This document shows, piece after piece, positions 44,452 through 56,425 of a stretch of DNA of 64,000 nucleotides; positions within the stretch are counted from its first letter, which is position 1, and each line of letters begins with the position of its first letter. The DNA lies in contig OX467083.1 of the NCBI GenBank assembly GCA_950106755.1, positions 50,730,555 to 50,794,554 of the forward strand, written 5' to 3'. A model generated the notes under the pieces. The model saw only the letters and a list, made by a program, of their open reading frames with translations. It searched no databases and had not been told where the DNA came from. This stretch comes from Climacium dendroides. Its lineage: Eukaryota > Streptophyta > Bryopsida > Hypnales > Climaciaceae. A program made the translations under genes and the position numbers.

Positions 44452-44990
44452 GGATTGTTCGAGAAAGTTGAAAAAAATGCAATGGAAGTGCAAATGGAAA
44501 AAGAAATTAATGTAGAAGTTGGAAACGCCTTCTTCGATGATAATCCATGGGCACCTCTTGAAACAAATAATGTAATTGAATTTTTCCACGTGGCCCAAGT
44601 TCATGCAAAAATGGCCAGGGCTGTATTTTGTTTGAGAAAGTTGGAAAAAACATGCAACGGAAGTGCAAATGAGGAAGGAAAAATAGGTAGAAGTTGGAAT
44701 CACACTCGTTAATGATAATCCATGGGCTCTTCATCAAAAAAATAATGTAATTGAATTTCTTCATGTGGCCCATAGTTCATGCAAAAATGGTTTGGCCTAT
44801 ACTTTGTCTCACATAGTCGAGAAAATTATGCAATGGAAGTGCAAATGATGAAGCAAAAATAGGTAGAAACTGGAATCATGCTCTTCAATGATAATCCAAT
44901 AATCCATGGGCACTTAATGAAAAAAATAATTTAATTTAATTTTTCTATGAGCCCCTGCGTTTATGTAGATATGGCTAGGCCTTGAATTTT
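44452..44990 (+). repeat. Three ~180-bp tandem units (GATAATCCATGGGC family)
   Basis: Three head-to-tail units begin near 44455, 44632 and 44815. Each contains GAGAAA(G)TT, GCAA(T/C)GGAAGTGCAAATG, a GTAGAA-GG block, GATAATCCATGGGC, AATAATGTAATTGAATTT (AATAATTTAATTTAATTT in the last) and ATGGCCxxGxCTxTA. Unit three is more diverged. The frames across it are simply repeat-driven and not real genes. Confidence 0.85.
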
Positions 44991-45354
44991 GAAGTTCTTG
45001 TATGCATTACTCTTTTCACCTGACGTTTTTCTATCGTTTTGAATTAGAACTTAATTAACCTTAGAATGAAAGTACAACCGTGACGGCTACTTTGTTGTTT
45101 TTTCATTTTGAAATAAAAAATTCTTTTTTCTAAGAAATGGTTATAGATTGTACATTTCGAATTCATTTAGAACTTGTATTTTGTTGTTCGTTTTGAACTC
45201 CATATTTTCCGCTTTGGTTTGCATGGGTAAAAATTAGAACCTCTTCAAATACAAAGGCAAGGTTAAAAGAATTTAGGAATGGTAAATGTAATTTCCTTCC
45301 AAATTTTTTTGATGACTTGCTGGAAGCAATTTATTTGAATTTAGGGCGTGGTTT

Positions 45355-45380
45355 CCAAGCCCTAAACCCTAAACCCTGAG
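45355..45380. repeat. Short interstitial telomere-like CCCTAAA run
   Basis: CCCTAAACCCTAAACCCTGA, about two and a half plant-type telomere units. A similar run lies in VARICOSE intron 10 at 42124-42140. Such teloboxes are common in plant genomes; no function is claimed. Confidence 0.7.
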
Positions 45381-45599
45381 ACCGTGAATCCTTGAAATTG
45401 AAGCCAAATTTTTCCCATCGGAAACCCTCGAATCTGCTGCAAGAAAAAGAACATTCTTTAAACATTCCAACATTATTAGTAATTTTTAAAATCATACTTT
45501 TCATTCACTTTAGAAGAAGAACAATATTCCTACCGACTAATGGTGGGGAAGTTTGCAGTAAAGGCACTTTCCATCCAAAATTAACATTATTCTAGCGTG

Positions 45600-46530
45600 T
45601 GCTATATATATGGTAAGCCGCGTTACGTGCCACTTGGTTAGTGTAAGTAACGGAACCTTCATTTCCTAATAATGAACTTAGGTGCATTGTAAGGTCAACA
45701 ATTCGGCTTAAATTTTGAAGTCAAAGTAGAAAAGGGTTTAGATAGTAGCTTCTGCTGTCCGCATTTGAAGACTGCCAAAGGGGATATGCCACTATGGTAT
45801 TCAAAAGTCAACACAAACTTAATGAAAAGTGTAGTGACCCCATTATTTTCGTGGAGCCAGCCACTAAATTCAGGATTGCATGTAGATATTGAAAGGTTTA
45901 TGTGGCAAGGCCGTCATGATTCTGGGGACATTTGATATTAGAATGTACACCGTTCAAAAATGAGAACTGACTTCGCGCTCTTTCCTTCCCGCCGAGGAGT
46001 TTAGTGGACGTCGGTACTTTAGTTGCATTCCAGTCATTCTACCTTTCTCTTCAACTACATCAACTTCGTGCTTTGCTTTTGTTCTCTGTGTTTTCAACTT
46101 GTTTTATTATGTTTTTAGAAGAGTTTCAGTAGTATTGTTCCGCAATTGTATTAGTACAACGCCGGTTGTTGTCCGTTGTATTGTTCGAGCAGGAGATCCA
46201 TCGCATAGGAATTACAGTAAGCCACTCCGATCCCTTCGAAAACATGAGAATTCTCCATTTAACAACTTCTAGGATCTGTCATTCCAGCTTCTAGGTTTGC
46301 ATAGGATCTGCCATTCCATACTTGGCAGTTGTTTTGCGTAGGTGTTGAATGATCTCCATCACAGTTCATGTTGTGATCAGTCAGTTCGACTACTGTCCAT
46401 GAAATGTTCAGGTTTTCAATTCGTTCGACGAGCGCAGTCTAAAGAATGCGCATGACTCTACATAAATCCCTCCGCGAAAGATGGAATTACTATAAATAGA
46501 AATTCATTGACTAAAATGAAAATGAAATGC
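45600..46530. other. Intergenic DNA before the palindrome field
   Basis: No gene is recognised. The left end of element A copy 1 may lie in or near this interval, but I could not find a sequence matching its right terminus. Confidence 0.4.
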
Positions 46531-46534
46531 ACTT

Positions 46535-47210
46535 CAGCGTGAATCGCACTGAAGTGTTTCTACCAGAGTTCCCATTGTCTTTATGTAGATGCTTCACCTA
46601 GACTCGCGCTGAATTGATATTCATCCCTGGTCTGGTTGAAGTGTCTTCACAAAGGTAAAGGAATATCTAATGACGACACTTCAACACGAGTCGCGTTGAT
46701 GTGCATTGAAGTAAGCTGGTCTAGATCTAGTTTCTTGAAAAACGTGATGGAATATACTCTGGAGACACTTCAGAGCTGATTGCAATTCAGCACGATTCGT
46801 GCTGAAGTGTAGATACGCACATAGTGAAATGTATTGTGACGATATTCCACCACGACTAATGCCTAATTGCAATTCAGTGTGACTCGCGTTGAAGTGTCGT
46901 CACGGAGGGAATGAAATATATTGTGACAGTATTCTAGCATGAGTAATTCCGAATTGCAATTTAGCACGTAGAGAATGAAATATGTTCTGATGCTATTTTA
47001 GCTCGATTGGCGCTCAATTGTCTTTACGCAGGGAGTGGAATTAGTGACGACGATATGTCAGTGTTGTGGGCGCTAAATTGCAATTCAACGTTGGTCGCGC
47101 TGAAGTATAGTCACCCATTGTATGAAATTAGTTGCGACGATATATTAGCATTGCGGGCACTGAAATGCAATTCAGCGCCAATCGTGCTGAATTGCCATTC
47201 GGATATTAAT
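46535..47210. repeat. Cluster of TTCAGCxxxxTCGxGCTGAA-type palindromes
   Basis: At least seven imperfect palindromes built from CTTCAGC/GCTGAAG or ATTCAGC/GCTGAAT half-sites around a TCGC/TCGTG centre, for example at 46540-46557, 46680-46705, 46762-46812, 46872-46897, 47070-47107 and 47166-47200. They are spaced about 85-100 bp apart together with conserved words TGACGATAT, GGAATGAAAT and TTGCAATTCAG. The field lies just upstream of, and partly overlaps, the element A open frame, so it could be a subterminal binding array or a decayed minisatellite. Confidence 0.7.
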
Positions 47211-49095
47211 GCCGCTCAGAAATACCAACATCATTTACTGCGTCATTCAAGTCGATTTGAGTTTGAGCCTCTAGCATCTGCACGACCATATTCAAGTATC
47301 CTTAGGAATCCACCTCGCGTGACATCCTGCAGATCTAAGGAACTCCTCATTCTAGAGTCCATCAACTTGGTATCTAGCAAAGTCTATTGTTTCCAAAATT
47401 GTGTTCAGCCATTTAATAGGGAGAAGATTCGGGCCTTCCGCGAGCGAATGTACTCCAATACATCATTCAAGTTCAGGTCACACATGAAGACTGATGTACA
47501 TAGGTCAGTGCATCTTGATTGACGTGGGAGGAAGATAGTGACCGTTGAAGGCATCAACGTGTGCATGCGAGCTTGGATGCATATTTCTGGGGTCCTGGAG
47601 GCTACATTCTATCGATACCTCAAATATTGGAAGGACGAACGAGAGGCAAGAGACCATGGAAATACAGGATTGGAGAAGCCGAGAAAGCACACTCAACAAG
47701 CAACTGCCACGCTAAAGTGCATCCTTGAAAAGGAGGTAGATCACATGCCACATCGTACTCGGATTTTGAAGTCAGGGGACAAGGTCATATCCATGTGTCT
47801 TCCCTCTATATTTCAGTGGAAGGGTAAGATGAAAGAAATCAACGATGTCAATATAGCCTTCGGATTACCCGAAGTTTCCACTTCGAACCTGAGCAAGATT
47901 AGGTCCTCGAAGTTCTCAGAGTACGAGGTGAAAAAACCTGGTGATAATTTTGCTTGGTGTTCAGTGTGTGACAAATTACAAGAGCTGTGAAAGAGTTGTA
48001 TTGTTGGATCTCAAAGTGCTTTGATATGGTCAAGGAGGCTTGATAAACATTTGGTTATTGCTCGAGCACATAGGGAGCTCTACTACGCAAATCGTTACCG
48101 CTCGCATGAGTTTCCACATGAATGTTTGACGATCATGCATGACAAGATGGACCATGCCAAGACCGCTTCTCCGGTCTTTTCCCACAAGACTAAAGAACTT
48201 GATGGGTTGATGAAGTTGCCCGTCTTAGTCACTGGCATGATTGCGCATGGTCATGCTGATGTTCGATATGCGCATTATGGCTTGGATATGTTTCCCCACG
48301 ACTCAAACTACACTATTGGCTCCATGGCGAAGTTACTGCGAGATTTGGAATTGCCACCAAAATCGTCTTTTCGGCAATTGTTTACGGGGTCTGGATCTAC
48401 AAATTTATCCAGGGCAATACTGAAGGGTGCCGAAGTTTGGGAAGCATCGCTACCTCCGCTATCAGAAAGATTATGTCCAGAGATGCCGTTGCCTCCTATT
48501 TTGAATGTGCAGATGGATAATGCCACCGGAGATAACAAGAATAGATTTGTTTTCTGTTATTGGTTTCTAGTTGTTGCAAACAAGATCTTTTGTGAAGTGT
48601 ACGTGAACTTTATGATTGTGGGTCATACTCATGACGACATTGATGCACTCTTCGGAAGATGGAGCATGCTTTTGAAGAAGAAAAACTTCTTTACAATTCC
48701 TGCACTTATGAAGTCATTCATGGATGTTGAATCCATTCCGACAATCCCTCACCTCATCGAAGAGGTGCCAGATTTCAAGGGTTTCATAGCAGGCAAAGTT
48801 TTGGACGGCAATGACATCATGGTTAGACACACAAAGCCACAACAAGTGAAGTTCTACCTTGACTCGACTGGGTGTCCAGTCATGAAGTACAAAATGCTGT
48901 GCACTGATGTGGAGTGGTTGCCGAAGGGGACTGGTCATGGAATGAAATTGTAGAAGGAGGACTCTGAAGGGCAAAGTTTGTGGCCACGTGGAGTACCAGA
49001 AGCAATTCTGTCGAGTCCAATAAAAAGTGCAAAGGACATCTTGAAGGGCATATCCAGATTCGTGAGGTATTGGGAGAATTTGTGCAATCAAGATC
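47007..49095 (+). pseudogene. DUF7869-type transposase-like protein, 5' part (element A copy 1)
   Basis: One frame with three in-frame stops: TGA at 47520-47522, TGA at 47988-47990 and TAG at 48951-48953, where copy 2 has tryptophan in KLWKED. Conserved parts: CFQNCVQPF with IRAFRERMYS (~47390-47460), VEGINVCMRAWMH, PVLVTGMIAHGHADVRYAHY, LNVQMDNATGDNKNR, and NFMIVGHTHDDIDALFGRWS. The D in QMDNATGDNKN and the HTHDDID cluster are characteristic of this family, thought to be a transposase/RNase-H-like core; that role is inference. The N-terminal start is uncertain since the first ~70 residues come from the palindrome field. The frame is cut by element B at 49095 and resumes at 57226. Confidence 0.85.
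49088..49095. repeat. 8-bp target-site duplication of element B, left copy (TCAAGATC)
   Basis: TCAAGATC directly precedes CTCGGGGGGTG; an identical TCAAGATC follows the right terminus at 57218-57225. Removing element B with one copy rejoins the element A frame exactly. Confidence 0.95.
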
Positions 49096-49106
49096 CTCGG
49101 GGGGTG
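49096..49106 (+). repeat. Left terminal inverted repeat of element B
   Basis: CTCGGGGGGTG, perfect inverse of 57207-57217. Confidence 0.93.
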
Positions 49107-49529
49107 TAGTCATCGGGCGGATTAGCAAACTATGAGCGAAAAAATGATAGGGTATTTTTTATTCATTTGGGCTAAAAATTATAAAAGAGTTTAGAGTACT
49201 ATAGGGTATAGAATATGGCATTGGATGTCTTTAAAGTACTATAGGGTATGGAATAATAGGCCCCATTAGAAAATGCAGTAGTACTAAAATAGCCCCCTTT
49301 ATATTAAATTCTTTGGCCAAATGTCTGAAATTGCTTATTGTACTATAGGAAATATACATCTTAGTTCATGTAAGACTCTCGGATTCCTACAGTGACTTAA
49401 CTACTCTTACAACTAATTTGTTATACATTGTACATGGATACATAATTTAGGGTCTGACTATTGTAAGTTAATACGGAGTATGATTTAATATTACAGAATA
49501 CAAGATTGTGCAGATCTCGTTTAGGGTAC

Positions 49530-49640
49530 TCAGTGATGGTTTACTGCGCTTAGGGGTCAGTTCAATCTGGCTCAGTGATGGGGTTTTCGGCTTAGGGGTC
49601 AGGGCAATCTGGCTCAACTCGGCTTAGAGGTCAGTTCACT
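49530..49640 (+). repeat. Tandem GGCTTAGGGGTCAG units in element B 5' flank
   Basis: Three imperfect units of ~45 bp each carry CTCAGTGATGG or CTCAACT, then GCTTAGGGGTCAG (GGCTTAGAGGTCAG in the last) and CAATCTGG or a variant. Confidence 0.75.
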
Positions 49641-49759
49641 TGAAGCCGACCGTTGCGTCTGAGTTTGCAAGGAAGAGGTTTAGGGTTTGTTCAATTGGTC
49701 GGGACTGGGTGCAATCTCCCGACGTGTGCAAGAATCCGGCCGTGGCGTGTGCAAGGACC

Positions 49760-50075
49760 TGAGTTTGCTGTTGACGAGGTGGAGGGTTTGTGCAATCAAT
49801 TTGCTTTGGACGAGGTGGAAGGTTTGTGCAAGGACCTTAGTTTGCTGGATACGGGGTTTACGGTTTGTGCGCCCGTTCAGTTTCGGGTGTCCCACAGCAG
49901 CCCTCGTTACGGTTTGGGGCGAATCTGTGTTGTGCATGTAGGGTTTACGGTTTGTGCAATCAATTTCGTTGGATCTGTGTTGTGCGTGTAGGGTTTACGG
50001 TTTGTGCAATCAATTTCGTTGTTTGGCTACGGGTTTGTGCAATCAATTTTGTTGTTTGGCTACGGTTGGTTCGTT
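49760..50075 (+). repeat. Tandem GTTTGTGCAATCAATTT units in element B 5' flank
   Basis: GTTTGTGCAATCAATTT recurs five times (about 49787, 49950, 50000, 50031 and variants). Two near-identical 50-bp units occupy 49923-49972 and 49973-50022 (GTAGGGTTTACGG core); two ~32-bp units with GTTGTTTGGCTACGG follow. A GTGGA(A/G)GGTTTGTGCAA pair lies at about 49780 and 49817. This is upstream of the transposase frame, where a promoter or transposase-binding array would be. Confidence 0.8.
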
Positions 50076-50456
50076 GGGAGCATCCCCAAGCAGCCCTCGT
50101 TACGTTTTGTTGCAAATCCGTCACGGTTTGGTGCAGATCTGTGTTTTGGTTTTAGGCTTTACGACTTCAGGGTTTGGGGAATTGTTTTTTCTGTGTCTTT
50201 TTCTTGCGTGACAGTGTCACATGGTGCCTGGGGTCGCTGCGATCATCTTGGCACCTGCTGCTTTGAGGTATTGCTAGTCTCTGAATTGGGCAACGTAGGG
50301 TTTTGTATTGCGGTTGTCTTGTAGTCTTCAAGCTCTTGTTAATTTGTAGTTTACCTTTCAGGGTTTAGGGTGCATTGTTCTTGCGTTCTAGATCCAGATG
50401 TGCTGCGTGGTGTAATGACAGATTCGATTTGTTGAACGCAGGGTTTAGGGGCGTGG

Positions 50457-53400
50457 ATGATGGCGCTCAATTACAAGATCAGATTGTACTCTGTGGAGGA
50501 TGATGTGGGGTGGCCGGAGCTACTCAGTCCGTTTTTTTGCAACTCCAGCGATACTTATGCGGATTTGCGCATGCGCTTGGAGAACGGGGAATGCGTGGAG
50601 TGGCCTTTCCTTTTTTGGGACTTAGATGATGCATGCCGAATACCAAAGCGGTTCGAGGCCATGAACCCGGTTAAAGAACGCGTTTATGTAATTCCGTCGG
50701 TGGAGGGCGACGCCGGACGTTGCAAGCGGTGTCGTGTTGGGGACCAGGCCGACACGAGGAGCAGCGACTTGGCAGCGGAGCAGCCAGGGCAACTTACGGG
50801 TTTGGGAGGTGTCCAACCGTGTGGCACAGATGTCTTGCACGCCGGTGCTGCACGGACGTTGGAGGAGGCAGGAGTTGTCGGTTTAGGGCATCCCACTAAA
50901 GTTCCAGAATTTCCTGAAGACGACGAGGCTGAGCCACAGCCGACACTGTCACCTACTGATGTGCTCGAGGAGACCCTGCTACAATCCACGCTGTTAGCCA
51001 CTGATGTGCTTGAGAATTACAAGTAGGGTGCAGAAAAGTTGAGAAGGGAGCTAGAGTCACTTGATTTTGCAGATCACAAGTGGGACCTAAAAACTTACGA
51101 TCACTGTGGCTTGGCTGTTGTGAAGATATATTGCGGGGAGTGTAAGAGAGAAATTGGGGGTACGGGCCGTGATCACTCCCGGATTGCAGTGCAAAACCTA
51201 TTTGCAAATTTCAAGAAGAGTCATTTACATTCAACTCTCCACATCAAGCAATGGTGTAGGAAGAGGGGTTTAGTGTACAGCGACCACCCAAAGGAGGGCA
51301 AGTCCAGCAAACCCATCATTTTGACACCAGCAGATCACCGGCGACTCGTGGAGGAAGGCGTTAGCATTCTTCAAAGTGTGAATGACTTGATCTCCTCAAA
51401 TGATCCTCCGTTTGTAATAGTTGGAGATGTGGGTGTTCCCCAGTTGAAGTCCTTTTGGTTCAAGGTGCGCTGCAAGCTCGATGGAGAACTACTGCTCCTG
51501 TGCCCGCAGAAGGGGAACCTTAGACAGAACTTAGAGAATCACGTCCATGGCCTGGTTCATACGAAGTGCTGTGAAGACTTGGCTGCGGCAAGCAGTTCGT
51601 CGAAGAGTTCATGTGCAGTCAGCTCCGGAAAACGGGGGAGACCCACCGCAAAGTCGAGGTCGACCACCGGCAATCAACGCGACCTCCATTTTTGGTTCAA
51701 CAGTTCAGGCAGTGTAGGTTCCGAAGCAGCAGGAGAATCCCCGTTAGGTATGCACTCCGACTCTATTTTGTCGTTGTTGTATTGGGGATTTAGGAAGAAA
51801 ATCGTTGAGTACGCTGGGAAGTCCTATAGAGTCGAGTCGTTGCAGAATGATTCAAAGATTGAATCGGTGTGGATGGCGGAGCCAAGCACAACTGCCGATT
51901 TTGTATTTCGAGGTCAACTTGTTCTTATAAGAGGGTGCTTCCGGCATGTACAGTGTAAACGGTTGTGTGCCACGGGAGAACCCTTTACGAATTTCATTTG
52001 TTCCAATTGCATGGAAATTGAGCAAGCCAATGATTTCAGACTTAGGGTACAAAGGGAAGGTCGTGCTCTTGTCAAGCGTGGTCGCAGGGATATACAACAA
52101 GGAAGAAGGATAGGCTATCTACAGATCACTGAACTGGCCTCACAGTCAAGGACGTTAGGCAGGAAATACCGTGATGAAAAGGCTAGGCACTGGCTCATGA
52201 AGTCTAGGGTCGCGCAATTGAAAGTAAGTCAGCGTGGTTTGAAACTTAGTGCTGTAGAAAATTTTAATAGAAAAGATGTTCTCTCTTTTTGTAACAACAT
52301 ACTGGTGGCTCACAGAACCAACGCCTTCGGGGGAAAGCCAGCTTTGTGGGACTTCCTCAGGGACGTTGCCACAAACTTAAATCGTGTGAGGCAGGGTCAC
52401 AGATTCTCCAAAAATTCAAAGTCATTTGCTCAAGCTATGAGGATATATGGTGGTAGGCGAATGTGTGATTTGTTTACCTTGAATTTTGGTGGGCCGTCCT
52501 ATGATTGTACTAAACGGGAAAATAAGAAAGGGGTTCAATTCATTGCTGGGGAGCATTCTGCATTGTTTGCTGCTGTGGTTGACATTTACAGGGAGGCCAA
52601 AGCGAATCACGGAGTAGAAGGACTTGTTCCTGTCATCTTGGCAGAGGACGAGACAAAAGTCAAGGCTCGTATATCTTGGGACGCTCGGTCTGATGGACTG
52701 GTGGGCTTTTGTGGAGTGAAGGAGAATCATCGATGCGTATCCACCTTCAGGCCTCACGTAGGGAATGGTGAGAGTGGGTATGCAGCCATAGTAGATTCTT
52801 TCCGTCAGAATGACAAGGGGAGTTTTGCTCGTGTCATCATGGTGAATCCTTTGTATGCTTTGTTGCCACGACTTGTACTTGTTGTGTCTAGCACTTGCAA
52901 CCGTTTCAATTCCGACTGGGTCCATAATCAATGGAATACTATTGACACGCTTTGGCAAGACAACTGTGGGCTTGTTCTCGGACCGATTGTGGGGCATTCT
53001 TCCGATGGGGATTCTAGGAAGAGGCAGCTCATGGTCCATGACTACTGTAGCAAGGCGGGGTTCAGGTATGAAATCCCATGGGAAGGCTGGTCCTTATCTT
53101 GTGAATGGCTTGGCGAGAATAAAGTGAGAGGCTTGCATGATCAGGATTTTATTCACAACAGAAAGAAATTAATCAACCCCCTTGACAGCGCTGTAAAGAA
53201 CCTGCAGCTAGGAGCTGATGTCTATTACTTAGATCACCTTGGTCAGGTTTATCAGAGTTTTGGTATTGATCAACATGGTCTTAGAAAGGAAGATGTGGAG
53301 CGCACAGATAGACAGAATTGGGCAAGTGCACAACGAATTTGTGCGAAGAAGGCCAGAACTTGTTTGCAGGAACTGCGAACTACAAGGGACGCACATCAGG

Positions 53401-55073
53401 AGAGAACTTTGGGGACCGAGCTGTATCTGTCTATTTGTGCTGACTATATTGACATCTTCCTTTCCGTGTCCTTGACTTTGAGGGAGAGAGTGGTGCTTGC
53501 TGGCAAAGTGTCATTCTTTTTCAGGATTTGGAAGTTGTGGTTTAGCCATGGTGACCACGGTGTAGGAGGAAATACAAAGAATCTAACGTTGCAAGAATGC
53601 TTCGTAAGCAACCAGTGCTACCTTGACGTGCAGCTCTCGTGCCATTTCGTGGTCTTACTCATAAGGTATTTTCGTGATGCATTTTCTCACTTGCCGGTTC
53701 CACTGCACCTCACAGGATCTGATTCATGTGAAATTTTTTTTAGCAAGGTGGGGGGAATGCAAGGTATGGAGAGAGCGTATGATTTCCAGGAGCTTGTGGG
53801 TTGTGCTAACACGGTGAACCACCTGGCTGCGATTGAATACAGATCTAATGGACTGCAATTTGGTAGAGCGCATAACAAGCAGAAAAACATGTGGGCGGAC
53901 TTGCATCCTCTAGAACGTGGGTAGGCACCTGCAGATTTGGGAGATTATAGCACCCTTGCCACAGATGAGGACTTCGTGGCAGCGTTGAAGGAAGGTCTGA
54001 AGGCAGCCCAATCCCAGTTGAAGGCACTAAATATGGCTCCATCGACTTATGCTAGAAGGAAACAATGGTTCTTACAGCCTTGGACGGTGGAGGGGTCGGA
54101 TCCGAAGCACTGGGCATACGTACCGCCCGAAAAGCCAGTCCCCGGTGAAGATGGCGACGGAGAGGTCATGAGGGACTCCCTTGTTGTGCAGGAAGAGGGA
54201 GACACTGTGGAGCATGACGGTGAACCCTTAGCCCCGGACGAGAGTGCGTTGGACGTTGAGAGTGCCAACCTTGACGCCGACAGGACTGCTGCTGACGCAT
54301 CCTTGGAGAGTGCGGAACACGTTTTGAGTGTTGCCGAAGAAGAGTGCCGGGATGCAATCTCGCAAATGCTGGATTCAGCTGAGTCCAGCCCACCAGTGGA
54401 GCTAACTTCTCAGAACCCTGCACAGAAAATAGAGCCAGTGGTGCATTACAATGGCAGGGCCATTTACAAATCAACGTTGGTGGGCGAATTGAACGGGAAT
54501 CCCTTCCTGTCAAAGGACCGCTTGACTCGCATCAAGAACTCTGTCTACTTCAACAACGCTGAGGATTATCTTGTTGCCGCTAATTCGACCACGACCGCTT
54601 TCTTGGGCCTTGGAACTGACTGCGGAGTGCTATTTATGCAATCTCCCACTGTAGGCCAGAGTTCTGCAGTGAGATCCGCGCAAAAGAGGAACCGCTGTAG
54701 TGCTCAAGTGGGACGCCCGGCTGTTGTGACCACTGGCCCTGACATTGGCACTTGGTGGCTCGGCAGGGTGCAGAAAATGCGGAGGAGGGTTGGACGAATG
54801 TGGGGATTGTGTAGGAACCCAATCGACCTCATGGCTCACACGCCAGCAGGTAAGAAGGTAGGTTCTTCCCCGTCCATTCAAATAATGCTCAATTGGTTCA
54901 AATCAGTGCCAGGGAGGAACAAGTACAAATACGACGTGACGGACACCCAATGGATTGACATTGAGAGCGTGATTTGCACCATTGCACTGTCATTCAATTC
55001 GAATACCAGCGTTTATACCCTACGAGAGGCTGATCGACAGGTGCTAGACGAATTTGTGTCACAAAATACTTGA
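50457..55073 (+). pseudogene. Element B transposase-like protein (one frame with two TAG codons)
   Basis: From ATG 50457 a single frame runs 1539 codons, interrupted only by TAG at 51024-51026 and TAG at 53922-53924. The middle 961-codon block holds YCGECKREIGG then SHLHSTLHIKQW (C2H2/BED-like finger), LCPQKGNLRQNLENHVHG and CKRLCATGEPFTNFICSNC (further Cys/His clusters). A core follows with LAEDETKVKARISWD, GHSSDGDSRKRQLMVHDY and TGSDSCEIFFSKVGG, acidic motifs spaced as in RNase-H-like transposases. The N-terminal ~190 codons (WPELLSPFFCNSS) and the C-terminal ~380 codons (heptad-like LESAEHVLSVAEEECRDAIS; FLSKDRLTRIKNSVYFN) match nothing I know. Catalytic assignment is inference. The TAGs could be inactivating mutations or recoding sites. 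Confidence 0.75.
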
Positions 55074-55269
55074 GCACTGCAGGTGGTCCAAGTAGTTGTA
55101 CCTTGAGCATCCCGGTCTTACAGTTAGCTCTTATTTGTTGTCTAACATGGGAGTTTTGCAACTAGAGTAGCCCTCGCATTTGAAACAAGCAACCTTAGAA
55201 GCTCCTGGTTATGTGTGTGAGGAGAGCTGGCGGAGATACTCGCTCAAGAGCAGGTGAATTCCATCTTGA

Positions 55270-56425
55270 TTGCTGTAGTTTAGGGCATGAACTCCTCCGA
55301 GACGAGTAATGATGTTCGACTTGCTGCTACGCATGCTCTATATAATGCCCTAGACTTTGCTCAAACTAACTTCGAGAATGATATGGAGCGCAACTATATT
55401 ATGAGGGTGGTTTGTGAGACCAACCTCTCACCAGATGTCCGAGTTTGTCGTTGCTGCCTTCGAATGTCTAGTCTCCATTGGCTGCACTTATTATGATAAA
55501 CTTGCCCCATACATGCAAGAACTATTTTGTCACTTCGAAAGCAGTGCAGGAAGATGAAGAGCCAGTTGCACTTCCAGCGATCGAGTTTTGGAGCTCTATT
55601 TGCAATGAGGAGATCGAGATTCAGGAAGACTACCAAGGTGATTTCTTTGGACCTGTAAATTTTTGAAACTCGCTTGTGAACCGTGATCATATCGGTGAAA
55701 TTTTTAGGGGCTGCTTATTAGTACTTGGCTGTGAAGTCCCCTAATACTAATTGTCTTCGATTCAGAGGTGCCTTACTTTCACTTCATGAAACAAGCGTTG
55801 CCTGCCCTCGTTCCGATGTTGCTGGAAACGTTGACGAAGCAGGAGGAAGATCAAGATCTAGACGAAGGGGCCTGGAATTTGTCTATGGCTGGTGGGACTT
55901 GTCTGGGCTTGGTAGCTCGTGCTGTTGGAGATGATGTTGTGCCTCTTGTCATGCCCTTCGTTCAGGAGAACATTTCAAAGGGTGACTAGATATTTCGAGA
56001 GGCTGCTACCTACGCTTTTGGATCCATTTTGGAGGGACCTTCGCTGGACAAGCTAAGTACTCTTGTACATGATGCTCTCCCCTTCATGTTGCAAGCAATG
56101 AAAGATGAGAACAACCATGTGAAGGATACTACAGTGTGGATCCTAGGAAGGATCTTTAAGTTCCTACATGGACCTTCTCTCGAGGCTCCAGTTATTACTC
56201 AATCCAATGCGTGTTCTTGCTTTTACATGAGCTAACCTTTCCATTCTCCGTTTTGCAGCTAAGTTGCAGGCCAAAGCGACCCTCTGGAAGCCACGCAGGT
56301 CCATGGCGGCTGCGGCGCCTGGGCCTCTTGTTCGTCAGCCTGTTCGCCGAGAAGAACTACGTCCAAGCTGGAGCGGTACTTGGAAATATTTCGCCAGACT
56401 TTGAAGAGTATCAGGTATGTACACA
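55270..56425 (+). pseudogene. KPNB1: Importin subunit beta-1 gene fragment captured inside element B
   Basis: Importin beta carries cargo through nuclear pores; here only a middle part of the gene is present. Blocks: VRLAATHALYNALDFAQTNF with NDMERNYIMRVVCE (55312-55420), AAFECLVSI...YYDKLAPYMQ (shifted frame), AIEFWSSICNEEIEIQEDYQ, then an intron of ~130 bp (GTGATT...TTCAG), LPALVPMLLETLTKQEEDQD, GGTCLGLVARAVGDDVVPLV, and after a stop EAATYAFGSILEGPSLDKL and NNHVKDTTVWILGRIFKFLH. The 3' end near 56405 (DFEEYQ) matches a later importin exon end. At least two frameshifts and a stop kill it. The retained intron shows capture at DNA level. A GC-rich piece at 56260-56390 joined to it is unidentified. 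Confidence 0.9.

Noticed and set aside
44422..44773. Short proteins on both strands
   Set aside because: They follow the ~180-bp tandem repeat and repeat with its period; no protein family.
51024..51036. Very short intron removing the first TAG in the element B frame
   Set aside because: The GTAGG...GCAG interval is only ~11 bases, far below any plant intron size.
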